A stretch of 64,000 nt of DNA from CAVVAH01 sp963746175 (lineage in GTDB: Bacteria; Actinomycetota; Actinomycetes; JACCUZ01), in the NCBI GenBank assembly GCA_963746175.1, contig CAVVAH010000001.1:1116001-1180000 (forward strand), read 5' to 3'. The notes under the pieces were generated by a model that was given only the letters and a program-made list of their open reading frames with translations, was not told where the DNA came from and searched no databases. The position numbers and the translations under genes are program-made. Shown one piece after another: positions 51,171 through 59,614 of the stretch. Numbering within the stretch: the first letter of the stretch is position 1; the number at the start of each line of letters is the position of its first letter.

Positions 51171-51509
51171 TCAGCGACGCACCGGCCCTGGGGCCGGTCC
51201 GCCGGCCCGGTCCCGCCGGCCGACGGCCGCCACCCCGATGAGCACGACGGGCACGAGGTCGGCCAGCGTCACCCCGTGGCGGCGGGTCACGTGGAACACG
51301 GTCGGGCCCTCGACCGCCTTGTCGAAGGCCCACCACAGCACGACGGAGACGCCGAGCGTCAGCAGCACCCATGGCGCGGCCGGCCTGCGCCGCGTCCACA
51401 GGGCGACAGCCGCGAGGAGCAGGGCCAGCGTGAGCAGCGCGAGCTGCCAGCTGTCGCGCAGCTGGTGGAGCTGGCCGCGCGCCGAGCTCTCGACGACGAG
51501 CGCGATCAC
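51171..51509 (-). CDS. Small membrane protein (hypothetical)
   Basis: The 112-residue protein has three predicted helices (WQLALLTLALLLAAVALW; APWVLLTLGVSVVLWWAFD; ADLVPVVLIGVAAVG) and a hydrophilic loop with TVFHVTRRHGVTL. It is co-directional with and 72 nt upstream of the ligase gene; it may belong to the same envelope cluster. No family recognised. Confidence 0.55.
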   Translation of the reverse strand: MIALVVESSARGQLHQLRDSWQLALLTLALLLAAVALWTRRRPAAPWVLLTLGVSVVLWWAFDKAVEGPTVFHVTRRHGVTLADLVPVVLIGVAAVGRRDRAGGPAPGPVRR

Positions 51510-51574
51510 CGCGGCCCCCGGATCATGCTGGAGAGGCTACGTCCCTCGACCGCGGGCCGCGGGCGGGAAGGCTG

Positions 51575-52687
51575 TCAGCCGGTCACCCGCGAGACCGCAC
51601 CGGGCCCGAACACCGGTCCGGTCACGTAGATGGTGCCGTCGGCGCCGAGGTCCACACCTCCGGGCAGCACCAGCTGTCCGGCGGCGAGCTCCTGGACGCT
51701 GGTGTCCGGACGGATCCGGAACAGACCGCCGATCGGCGGGTCGACCAGGCCGAGCTCCCACTGCAGCCAGCTCCGATGAACCAGCTCGACGACGTAGATG
51801 CTGCCGTCCGCGCCGGCCCCGAGGTCCACGATGGAGGTGAACCCGTCCTTGTAGACCCGGCACGAGCCGGTGTCCGGGTGCTCGTGGTCGCAGAGCGCGT
51901 TCACCGAGCCCGGCGCGATGCGCCACACCGACGAGGTCCCCGGCGTCGCCGGGAACCCGCGCAGCTCGCCGACGTAGTAGTAGCCGTCAGCACCGACCGT
52001 GACGGAGGTCGCGACGTCCTCGGCCGGCAGCAGGGTGCCCGCCGGCGGGAGCGGCTCGTGGGTCTCGGGGTCCACGTCCGGGAGCTCAGCCGGGACGGCG
52101 ACGACCCGCGGCTTGAGCCGGGCGACCGTGACGATCCGGCCGCTGCCCGGGGAGACCCGCAGGAGGTCGTTCGCCGCCGCGTCGGACACGAGCACGGTCC
52201 GGTCGGGGAGCACGGTGACGCCGAAGGGGTTCGACTCCCCCGGTGGGTCCGCCAGGTTGAACGGGTCCGGGTCGGTGAGCTGGTAGGCGCCGATGTCGGC
52301 GACCACGAGCGCCTTCCCGTCCTTCAGCCGGTAGAGCGTGGCGGCTCCGGTACCCGGCGCGCCACCGGGCGTCAGCACGTAGATCCGACCACGCGGCCCG
52401 AACGCCACGGCAGCAGTGACGAAGCCGGCCGGGACCTGGCCGACCTTCCTGGTGGTGACGTGGTCGCCGACCTGCTTGGCGACCGTCACCGAGCCGTCGG
52501 CCTCGGCGTAGACGATCCGCCCGTCGGCCCCGACATCCAGGCCGCGCGGCCCATTTAGGCCGGAGACCACCGGGGTCACCACCCCTGGCGCGGCCTCGGC
52601 CGGCACCCCCGACATCGCCGCGGTGACTGCCGCCACCCCCAAAGCCACCAGAAGGATCCTCGGTACCCGCCTGCTCGTCAGAGCCAT
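51575..52687 (-). CDS. ScyD/ScyE family protein, secreted beta-propeller
   Basis: The 370-residue protein has a signal peptide (ILLVALGVAAVTAAMSGVPAEA) and repeated propeller strands (LNGPRGLDVGADGRIVYAE; SNPFGVTVLPDRTVLVSDAA; SIVDLGAGADGSIYVVELVH; VLPGGVDLGADGTIYVTGPV) of the ScyD/ScyE family, named from scytonemin gene clusters but widespread in actinobacteria as secreted proteins of unknown role. The ATG that begins the signal peptide was chosen. Confidence 0.85.
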   Translation of the reverse strand: MALTSRRVPRILLVALGVAAVTAAMSGVPAEAAPGVVTPVVSGLNGPRGLDVGADGRIVYAEADGSVTVAKQVGDHVTTRKVGQVPAGFVTAAVAFGPRGRIYVLTPGGAPGTGAATLYRLKDGKALVVADIGAYQLTDPDPFNLADPPGESNPFGVTVLPDRTVLVSDAAANDLLRVSPGSGRIVTVARLKPRVVAVPAELPDVDPETHEPLPPAGTLLPAEDVATSVTVGADGYYYVGELRGFPATPGTSSVWRIAPGSVNALCDHEHPDTGSCRVYKDGFTSIVDLGAGADGSIYVVELVHRSWLQWELGLVDPPIGGLFRIRPDTSVQELAAGQLVLPGGVDLGADGTIYVTGPVFGPGAVSRVTG

Positions 52688-52785
52688 GCCGAACCTCCCC
52701 AGGCGCACGCCTCCCCTGCGAGGCGACCTCGCGGCGCGCGCTTGCCACTTGAGCACCGGGTGCCCGCACTGTCAACGGCTGTCGG

Positions 52786-52859
52786 TGGGGTGGCTGGGAC
52801 TCGAACCCAGGACCCAGGGATTATGAGTCCCCTGCTCTGACCGGCTGAGCTACCACCCC
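52786..52859 (-). tRNA. tRNA-Met (anticodon CAT)
   Basis: Cloverleaf on the minus strand with acceptor GGGGTGG/CCACCCC, AGCTCAGCCGGTCAGAGC D arm, anticodon loop CTCATAA and T arm GGGTTCGAGTCCC. The perfectly paired acceptor end indicates elongator rather than initiator tRNA; a tRNA-Ile2 (lysidine) identity is less likely. Confidence 0.9.
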
Positions 52860-52882
52860 GGGAGGGGGACTGCGGGTGCGGG

Positions 52883-52956
52883 CTCCCGCACCTGGACTCG
52901 AACCAGGAACCTACCGGTTAACAGCCGGTTGCTCTGCCAATTGAGCTATGCGGGAC
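52883..52956 (-). tRNA. tRNA-Asn (anticodon GTT)
   Basis: Cloverleaf on the minus strand with acceptor TCCCGCA/TGCGGGA, anticodon loop CTGTTAA and T arm TGGTTCGAGTCCA. It lies 23 nt upstream of tRNA-Met and the two are probably co-transcribed. Confidence 0.95.
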
Positions 52957-53072
52957 CGCGTCCGAGCGGCGGTCTGGACCGCCCGACGAGCCCGGACAGG
53001 TTATCGCAAGGTTCCAGCCGGATGCGCCAGGGTAGGGGCGCCGGGACCGCCACGGAACCACTCGGAGCAGCC

Positions 53073-53372
53073 ATGCGTACCAAGGCCACCTTCCTCGCCG
53101 GCTTCGCCGCCGGCTACGTGCTCGGCGCCCGCGCCGGCCGAGCCCGCTACGAGCAGATCCGCGAGGCCGCCCGGTCCTTCATGGCCAACCCCGCCGTGCA
53201 GTCGACGACCTCGTCGCTGCAGCACCAGGCCGGGGAAGCCCTCTCGACGGCCAAGGACAAGGCGGCCGGCAGGATCGGCGACCGGCTCGGCGACAAGGCG
53301 CCGGCGTGGCTCGGCTCGGGGCACGAGCACAGCACCGACGGGGCGGGTGGCCCCAACGGCCACCAGGCCTGA
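53073..53372 (+). CDS. YtxH-like small protein
   Basis: The 99-residue protein begins MRTKATFLAGFAAGYVLGARAGRARYEQI, the pattern of YtxH/GvpP-like general stress proteins (short hydrophobic glycine-rich N-terminus with GY-x-LG-x-RAGR), followed by a charged helical region (LSTAKDKAAGRIGDRLGDKA). It is probably membrane-associated. CTCGGAG lies shortly before the ATG. Confidence 0.7.
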   Translation: MRTKATFLAGFAAGYVLGARAGRARYEQIREAARSFMANPAVQSTTSSLQHQAGEALSTAKDKAAGRIGDRLGDKAPAWLGSGHEHSTDGAGGPNGHQA

Positions 53373-53401
53373 CCGGGCTGACCGAGGGACGGGGGCCGCG
53401 G

Positions 53402-54481
53402 GTGGCCAGGTTGCGCCGCGTCGACTGCGCGGCGCCGGGCATCGCCCGGGTGAAGCGCGGCCGGGGCTTCTCCTACCGCAACGCTGACGGCAGCACCGTC
53501 ACCGATCCCGTCGTCCTCGAGCGCATCGCCGGCCTGGTGCTCCCGCCCGCCTGGACCGACGTCTGGATCTGCACGCACCCTCGCGGGCACATCCAGGCTG
53601 TCGGCACCGACGCGGCCGGACGACGGCAGTACCGCTACCACGACGAGTGGCGGCTGCAGCGCGACGCCGAGAAGCATGAGCGGGTGCTGCTGTTCGCCCG
53701 GCGCCTCCCGGCCGCGCGGGAGCAGGTCGACGAGCACCTGGGCCAGCGAGGGCTCACGAAGCAGCGGGTGCTGGCCGCCGCCTTCCGGCTGCTCGACCTC
53801 GGCTTCTTCCGGATCGGCGGCGAGTCGTACGCCGAGGAGAACGGCTCGTTCGGGCTGGCCACCATGCGTCGTCGGCACGTCACGGTCACCGGCGACCTGG
53901 TGGTCTTCGACTACACCGCCAAGAGCGGCAAGCAGCGGGTGCAGGGCGTCGTCGACGAGAGCGTGCGCAAGGTGGTGCGGTCCCTGCTCGAGAGGGACGA
54001 CCCCAGCAAGGAGCTGCTCGCCTACAAGGACCGCACGGGCTGGCACGACGTCACGACCGCCGACATCAATGCCTACCTCCGGGAGGTCGTCGGCGACGAG
54101 GTGAGCGCGAAGGACTTCCGCACCTGGCACGCGACCGTGCTGATGGCGGTCGGGCTCGCCGTGTCGACGAACGCGCCGACGTCGGAGAGCGCGCGCAAGC
54201 GAGCCGTGAGCCGCGCGGTGACCGAGGTGTCGCACTACCTCGGCAACACCCCGGCCGTGTGCCGGTCGTCGTACATCGACCCGCGCATCATCGACCTCTA
54301 CGACGACGGCACCACCATCGCGACGGCCTTGGAGCGGCTGGGGGCCGGGGCCGCCTTCGGGCAGCCGGCGACCCACGGGCAGATCGAGGCGGCCGTCCTG
54401 CGGCTGCTGCGCCGGCCTGCGACCGCGGCCCGCCGTCGTAGGCCGACCAGCCCGGCGTCCCCGAAGCAGAAGGCGGCCTAG
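53402..54481 (+). CDS. DNA topoisomerase IB
   Basis: The 359-residue protein matches bacterial type IB topoisomerases (poxvirus-like): VLPPAWTDVWICTHPRGHIQ, GRRQYRYHDEWRLQRDAEKH, GFFRIGGESYAEENGSFGLAT and the catalytic region KDFRTWHATVLMAV to CRSSYIDPRII with the nucleophilic Tyr. It relaxes supercoils by transient 3'-phosphotyrosine linkage. The GTG just before ARLRRVDC was chosen as it lies after the stop of the upstream gene. Confidence 0.9.
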   Translation: MARLRRVDCAAPGIARVKRGRGFSYRNADGSTVTDPVVLERIAGLVLPPAWTDVWICTHPRGHIQAVGTDAAGRRQYRYHDEWRLQRDAEKHERVLLFARRLPAAREQVDEHLGQRGLTKQRVLAAAFRLLDLGFFRIGGESYAEENGSFGLATMRRRHVTVTGDLVVFDYTAKSGKQRVQGVVDESVRKVVRSLLERDDPSKELLAYKDRTGWHDVTTADINAYLREVVGDEVSAKDFRTWHATVLMAVGLAVSTNAPTSESARKRAVSRAVTEVSHYLGNTPAVCRSSYIDPRIIDLYDDGTTIATALERLGAGAAFGQPATHGQIEAAVLRLLRRPATAARRRRPTSPASPKQKAA

Positions 54482-54502
54482 CAGCCGGATCGGTCGGGAA
54501 GG

Positions 54503-54988
54503 TCAGGCCAGCTCGCTGCGCAGGCGGGTGAGGGCGTCGTCGACGGCTGACTGCACCCCAGGCGCCGTGAGGTCGGTGCCGGCGTCCGGGACGACCTGCC
54601 ACACCAGGTCGGCACTGTCGCCGCGGCGGGCCACCAGGCGAGTTCCTCCCCCGCCGGGGAGCGCGACCCGCCGGCTCAGGACGATGCTCGCCATCACCCG
54701 CTCGTGAACGGTCTCGGGGACCCGGCCGGGCTCGGCCAGCCGGAGCCGCAGCGACGCACCGGCGCCGGGCACCGGGTCGACGACGAGCAGCTGCTCCTCG
54801 TCGAACCACTGGGCGTGCGCGACGTCGGTCCACGGCGTGCGGCCGCCAGGACCCACGAGGGCGGTGCCCGTGGCCACCAGCCAACCGCCGTCGGCGAGCT
54901 GCGCAGCCGCGATGGCCTTCTCCCCGCGGTCCAGCGGCAGCGCGGCGCGCGCGTCGTCGGGGAGCAGCGGACGGCGACGGAGCTTCAC
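54503..54988 (-). CDS. Conserved hypothetical protein
   Basis: The 161-residue protein (KLRRRPLLPDDARAALPLDRG; AAAQLADGGWLVATGTALV; DVAHAQWFDEEQLLVVDPVP; SADLVWQVVPDAGTDL) resembles uncharacterised actinobacterial proteins encoded next to the principal sigma gene. It is soluble and probably two small beta domains plus a helix. The GTG at the conserved start was used. Confidence 0.7.
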   Translation of the reverse strand: MKLRRRPLLPDDARAALPLDRGEKAIAAAQLADGGWLVATGTALVGPGGRTPWTDVAHAQWFDEEQLLVVDPVPGAGASLRLRLAEPGRVPETVHERVMASIVLSRRVALPGGGGTRLVARRGDSADLVWQVVPDAGTDLTAPGVQSAVDDALTRLRSELA

Positions 54989-55019
54989 ACCGACGAGGCT
55001 ACGGACCCCGCGAGCCGGG

Positions 55020-56219
55020 TCAGGTGCCGAGGTAGTCGCGCAGCTGCGCGGACAGGTGCGGGTGCCGGAGCTTGGCCAGGCTCTTGGCCTCGATCTGCCG
55101 GACCCGCTCGCGGGTGACGCCGAACGCGCGCCCGACCTCCTCGAGGGTCCGTGGCTCGCCGTCGGTGAGGCCGTAGCGCATCCGGACGACCTCGCGCTCG
55201 CGGTCGCCGAGGTGCGTGAGCACCGCCTCGACGTGGCTGGCGAGCAGACCGGCCGACACCAGCTCGGCCGGCGGCACCGACTCAGAGTCCTCGATGAGGT
55301 CGCCGAGCTCGGAGCCCTCCTCCTCGCCGACCGGCGAGTGCAGCGACACGGGCTCCATGGCCAGCCGCTTGATCTCCTCGACCCGTTCGGCGGGCATGTC
55401 GACCTGGACGGCGATCTCGGCGGCGGTCGGGTCGCGGCCCAGGCTCTGCACCAGCAGCCGCTGCGCACGCAGGATGCGGTTGACGGTCTCGACCATGTGG
55501 ACCGGGATACGGATCGTGCGGGCCTGGTCGGCGACCGCGCGGGACACCGCCTGCCTGATCCACCACGAGGCGTACGTCGAGAACTTGAAGCCGCGGGTGT
55601 AGTCGAACTTCTCGACCGCCCGGATAAGGCCGAGGTTGCCCTCCTGGATCAGGTCCAGGAAAGGCAGTCCGCGGCCGGCGTAGCGCTTCGCGATCGACAC
55701 GACCAGCCGCAGGTTGGACTCGATGAGCCGCTGCTTCGCCCGCTGGCCGTCACCCACCACGGCGAGCAGGTCGCGGCGCAGCTCGGCCGCCAGGGTGCCG
55801 GCGCGCTCCAGCTGCTCGAGACGCTCGGCAGCGAAGACCCCTGCCTCGACCCGCTTGGCGAGGTCGACCTCGTCGGCCGCGGTGAGCAGCGCGACGCGCC
55901 CGATCTCGCGCAGGTAGACGCGGACCAGGTCAGCCGACGCGGACGGGCCGGCGTCGTCGAGCGACGGGCCGGGGTCGTCGTCGGCCTCCTCGATCTCCTC
56001 GGCCTTGAGGTCCTCGACCGAGGGCTCCTCGGACACGACCTCGACGCCGGACTCCGCCAGACCGCGGACGATGGCGTCGATGTTCTCCGGTGCTAGCCCG
56101 GACTCGGTGGCGGCGGCGGCGACGGTCTGGGCAGGAAGCAGTCCCGCTCCCACGCCCTGGGCGCTGAGGCGGGCAACGACATCACTCACGGAGTCCGGCA
56201 GGACGACGATCTCCCCCAC
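55020..56219 (-). CDS. rpoD: Primary-type (sigma-70 group 1/2) RNA polymerase sigma factor
   Basis: The 399-residue protein has region 1.2 (DLVRVYLREIGRVALLTAADE), region 2 (QEGNLGLIRAVEKFDYTRGF; STYASWWIRQAVSRAVADQA), region 3 and region 4 (REREVVRMRYGLTDGEPRTL; VGRAFGVTRERVRQIEAKSL). It directs housekeeping transcription; the short acidic N-terminus and length below HrdB leave a group 2 (HrdA/D-like) role possible. It lies 123 nt downstream of dnaG, the classical rpoD position. Confidence 0.9.
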   Translation of the reverse strand: MGEIVVLPDSVSDVVARLSAQGVGAGLLPAQTVAAAATESGLAPENIDAIVRGLAESGVEVVSEEPSVEDLKAEEIEEADDDPGPSLDDAGPSASADLVRVYLREIGRVALLTAADEVDLAKRVEAGVFAAERLEQLERAGTLAAELRRDLLAVVGDGQRAKQRLIESNLRLVVSIAKRYAGRGLPFLDLIQEGNLGLIRAVEKFDYTRGFKFSTYASWWIRQAVSRAVADQARTIRIPVHMVETVNRILRAQRLLVQSLGRDPTAAEIAVQVDMPAERVEEIKRLAMEPVSLHSPVGEEEGSELGDLIEDSESVPPAELVSAGLLASHVEAVLTHLGDREREVVRMRYGLTDGEPRTLEEVGRAFGVTRERVRQIEAKSLAKLRHPHLSAQLRDYLGT

Positions 56220-56342
56220 GGCACGAAGTCTGCCCCTCCCCGGTGCCCGGCGCAGCCGATTACGGAGTCGATCTCCCGATCCGGCAGACCTGTCCAGATC
56301 ATGGTCATCACGCAGTCGTGTGCACCGGTGGCCAAGCCCGCG

Positions 56343-58220
56343 TCAGAGGGTGCCGATTGCTTGGTCACGCAGCGCGCGACTGTGTGCCTCCAACGAGACG
56401 AGCTCGCCGAACAGCCGGTTGTACTCGGCAACCTCTTCGACGGGATTCATGCGTTGCAGCCGCGACTTCACCTCGGCGATGCGACGGTTCGCCGCCAGCT
56501 CTTGCAGCCGCGCCAGGACCTCGGTCGCGTACCGCGTGAGCGCGGCCTCGTCGGACGGCAACGGCTCGACGGCCAGCTCGCGCACCAGACGGCGCACGGT
56601 GTCGTCGGCCGACGCGCCGTCCACCTTGGCGACCCACTCGGGCCCCCCGTCGCCCGCGGTCTCCAGGCCGCCGGCCGCGACGACGGCGGCGGCCAGGGCG
56701 GCGTACGCCGGCGCGGTGAACACCACCACGTCGAGCTCCTCGAAGCCGGTGGCCAGTCGGGGCGCCTGCAGCACGACTTTGAGGGAGTCGCGCTCGAACC
56801 GCAGGGCCGGGTCGCGCGGGTCCGGTCCCGGCGGCGGACCGGTGGGCGGGGGTGCCTCGCCACGGGCGTTGCGCGTCGCCGCCGGCTGCCGGCGCGACAC
56901 CTCGTCGACGCGCCGGAGGATGAAGCGCTCGTCCATCAGGCCGAGCCACTTGTCGAGACTGATGGCATAGCGCCGTCGAAGGCCCTGGTCGCGGATCTTC
57001 GCCACGATGGGAGCCGCGGCGTCCAGTGCCCGCAGCCGACCTTCGTTCGTCTCGAGGTCGTGACCACGCATCGCGTCCTGGATGGCGAACTCGAACAGTG
57101 GCACCCGGCGAGCGACCAGGTCGCGCACCGCGGTGTCGCCATGAGCCTGCCGGAGCTCGCACGGGTCCTTGCCGGACGGCTCGACGGCCACGAAGGTCTG
57201 GGTGACGAACTTCTGGTCGTCCTGGAACGCCTTGAGCGCGGCCTTCTGGCCCGCGGAGTCGCCGTCGAAGGTGAAGACCACCTCGCCCCGGAACTCGTTC
57301 TGGTCCATGAGCAACCGGCGCAGGATCTTGATGTGGTCGTCGCCGAAGGCCGTGCCGCAGGTGGCCACCGCCGTCTCGACGCCGGCCAGGTGGCAGGCCA
57401 TCACGTCGGTGTAGCCCTCGACCACGACCGCCTGCATGCGGCGCGCGATCTCCTTCTTCGCGAGGTCGACGCCGTAGAGGACGCTGGACTTCTTGTAGAG
57501 CGTGGTCTCCGGCGTGTTGACGTACTTCGCCTCGATGCGGTCGTCGTCGAACAGCCGTCGTGCGCCGAAGCCGACGACGTCACCGCCGAGGTCGCGGATC
57601 GGCCACAGCAGCCGCGCCATGAACCGGTCGATCGGGCCGCGCTGACCCTCCCGTGCCAGCCCCGCGGCCACCAGCTCCTCGACGGAGTAGCCGCGACCGC
57701 GGAGGTGCTGCGTGAGCAGGTCCCAGTCGCGCGGCGCGAAGCCGACCCCGAAGTGCGCAGCGGCGTCCTGGTCGAAGCCGCGCTCGTCGAGGAACTGCCG
57801 GCCGGCCACCGCACCGGGTCCGGCCAGCTGCTCGGCGTAGAACTCGGCGGCCGCCTTGGTGGCCTCGACCAGCCGGGTGCGCTGACCCTGCTGCCGGCCG
57901 GGCGTGTGCCCGCCCTCCTCGTAGCGCAGCTGGATGCCGTAGCGGTCGGCCAGCCGCTCGACGGTCTCGGCGAAGGTCAGGTGGTCGATCTTCATCATGA
58001 ACGAGATGACGTCGCCCCCCTCCTGGCAGCCGAAGCAGTGGAATGACCCGACCGAAGGGCGCACCGAGAAGGACGGGGACTTCTCGTCGTGGAAGGGGCA
58101 GAGGCCCTTGAAGTTGCCGCCGCCGGCCGGCCGGAGGGTCACGACCTCGCCCACGACCTCGGCGATGTCGGCCCGCTCCTTGACGAGGACGACGTCCTCG
58201 TCCCGGATCCGGCCTGCCAC
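56343..58220 (-). CDS. dnaG: DNA primase
   Basis: The 625-residue protein has the N-terminal CHC2 zinc motif (LCPFHDEKSPSFSV; FHCFGCQEGGD), the primase N-domain (RYGIQLRYEEGG), the TOPRIM core (VVVEGYTDVMACHLAGVETA; VFTFDGDSAGQKAA) and a C-terminal DnaB-binding region (RLQRMNPVEEVAEYNRLFGEL). It makes RNA primers for replication. It is followed by rpoD on the same strand. Confidence 0.96.
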   Translation of the reverse strand: MAGRIRDEDVVLVKERADIAEVVGEVVTLRPAGGGNFKGLCPFHDEKSPSFSVRPSVGSFHCFGCQEGGDVISFMMKIDHLTFAETVERLADRYGIQLRYEEGGHTPGRQQGQRTRLVEATKAAAEFYAEQLAGPGAVAGRQFLDERGFDQDAAAHFGVGFAPRDWDLLTQHLRGRGYSVEELVAAGLAREGQRGPIDRFMARLLWPIRDLGGDVVGFGARRLFDDDRIEAKYVNTPETTLYKKSSVLYGVDLAKKEIARRMQAVVVEGYTDVMACHLAGVETAVATCGTAFGDDHIKILRRLLMDQNEFRGEVVFTFDGDSAGQKAALKAFQDDQKFVTQTFVAVEPSGKDPCELRQAHGDTAVRDLVARRVPLFEFAIQDAMRGHDLETNEGRLRALDAAAPIVAKIRDQGLRRRYAISLDKWLGLMDERFILRRVDEVSRRQPAATRNARGEAPPPTGPPPGPDPRDPALRFERDSLKVVLQAPRLATGFEELDVVVFTAPAYAALAAAVVAAGGLETAGDGGPEWVAKVDGASADDTVRRLVRELAVEPLPSDEAALTRYATEVLARLQELAANRRIAEVKSRLQRMNPVEEVAEYNRLFGELVSLEAHSRALRDQAIGTL

Positions 58221-58282
58221 GGCCCCGAGTCTACGGTCGGCCTGGAGCCTCGTCCGTCCGGTCCACAGGAGCGGCGAAGCAG

Positions 58283-58358
58283 TGATCGTTTGCGACCTGG
58301 ATCACCGACACGCCGGAGCCATCACCGGCGTGTCGGTGGCTGAGGTCGCAAACGATCA
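58283..58358. repeat. Dispersed two-arm palindrome, copy 2
   Basis: Perfect outer arms of 16 bp (TGATCGTTTGCGACCT / AGGTCGCAAACGATCA) enclose a second perfect 14-bp stem (CACCGACACGCCGG / CCGGCGTGTCGGTG). The element lies 12 nt beyond the stop codon of the flavoprotein gene on the minus strand. Copy 1 is at 20186-20258. Confidence 0.85.
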
Positions 58359-58369
58359 ACGGGTGCCGG

Positions 58370-59611
58370 TCAGAGGTCCGCGAGGGGGACGTCGGGGTCG
58401 GCGAGGCCGGCCGGGTCGACGCGGGTGCGGGCCTTCGCCAGCTTCTTGATGCCGTCGGCGGCGTCCCAGTCGTTGACGTTCATCCCGGCCAGCACCCGGC
58501 CACCGCCCAGCCAGAAGGCGAGCCACTTCTCTCCCGCCGGGTCGCCCCGGAGGACGACCTGGTCGGCGACGTTCGGCGCCTCGCGGCCGGTGTAGCCGTG
58601 GTACTCCATCGAGAGGTCGTACTGGTCGGTGTAGAAGTACGGCAGCTTCGCGTACGGCTCCCCCGCGCCGGCCATCGAGCGACCGGCCGCCGCGCCCTGG
58701 TTCTGCGCGTTCGCCCAGTGCTCCAGCCGGACCCTTGCACCGAGCAGCGGGTTCACCGCGTTCGCGACGTCGCCCGCCGCGAAGACGTCCTCGTCCGACG
58801 TGCGCAGCAGCTCGTCGACCAGCACGCCGTTGTCGACCGCGAGACCTGAGTCGGAGGCCAGCCCGGTGTTGGGCGTGATGCCGACCCCGACGACGACGAG
58901 GTCGCCCTCGACGACACCGTCCGGCGTGCGGACGCCGAGACGGCCGCCGTCGAGCGCCTCGAAGCCCTCGACGCCGGTGCCGAGCCGCAGGTCGACGTCG
59001 TGGTCGCGGTGCAGCTGCGCGAACACGGCACCCACCTCCGGCCCGAGCACGCCGAGCAGGGGCTGCGCCTGCGGCTCGACCACGGAGACCGCGACGCCGT
59101 GGTGCCGTGCGGCGGCAGCGACCTCCAGCCCGATCCAGCCGGCGCCGACGACGACCAGCCGGCCGCCGGAGCCCAGCCCGGCGAGCGCGTCGCGCAAAGC
59201 CTCCGACTCCCCGACCCGGCGCAGGTAGCGGATGCCGTCGAGGTCCGCCCCGGGCACGTCGATGCGGCGCGGCGACGACCCCGTGGTGAGCAGCAGCCGG
59301 TCGTACGGCAGGTGGTCGCCGTCGGACAGCGCGACGACCTTGCCGTCGCGGTCCACCGCCGTCGCCGAGATGCCGAGCCGCAGCTCGACGTCGTGCGCTG
59401 CGTACCAGCCCTCGTCGTGGACGTAGGTCTTCTCGCGCGGCTTCTCGCCCTTGAGCAGCTCCTTCGACAGGAGCGGCCGCTCGTAGGGCCGGTCGACCTC
59501 GTCGCCGACGAGCACCAGCGGGCCCTCGTACCCGGCGTCCCGCGCCGCCTCCACTGCCTTGGCCCCCGCGAGGCTCGCGCCGACCACGACGTACGCGCTG
59601 CTGCCTGCCAT
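58370..59611 (-). CDS. FAD-dependent NAD(P)H:ferredoxin/rubredoxin reductase family protein
   Basis: The 413-residue protein has the two dinucleotide-binding folds of pyridine nucleotide reductases: VVVGASLAGAKAVEAARDAGY (FAD) and VVVGAGWIGLEVAAAARHHG (NAD), plus DEDVFAAGDVANAVNPLLG and a C-terminal reductase domain. It likely passes electrons from NADH to a ferredoxin or rubredoxin, as in BenA4-type enzymes. The dgt gene ends 3 nt before its ATG, so the two are one operon. Confidence 0.88.
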   Translation of the reverse strand: MAGSSAYVVVGASLAGAKAVEAARDAGYEGPLVLVGDEVDRPYERPLLSKELLKGEKPREKTYVHDEGWYAAHDVELRLGISATAVDRDGKVVALSDGDHLPYDRLLLTTGSSPRRIDVPGADLDGIRYLRRVGESEALRDALAGLGSGGRLVVVGAGWIGLEVAAAARHHGVAVSVVEPQAQPLLGVLGPEVGAVFAQLHRDHDVDLRLGTGVEGFEALDGGRLGVRTPDGVVEGDLVVVGVGITPNTGLASDSGLAVDNGVLVDELLRTSDEDVFAAGDVANAVNPLLGARVRLEHWANAQNQGAAAGRSMAGAGEPYAKLPYFYTDQYDLSMEYHGYTGREAPNVADQVVLRGDPAGEKWLAFWLGGGRVLAGMNVNDWDAADGIKKLAKARTRVDPAGLADPDVPLADL

Positions 59612-59614
59612 CTC

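Noticed and set aside
52786..52956. tRNA pair as an att site for an element
   Set aside because: No duplicated tRNA 3' end or integrase gene was found nearby.
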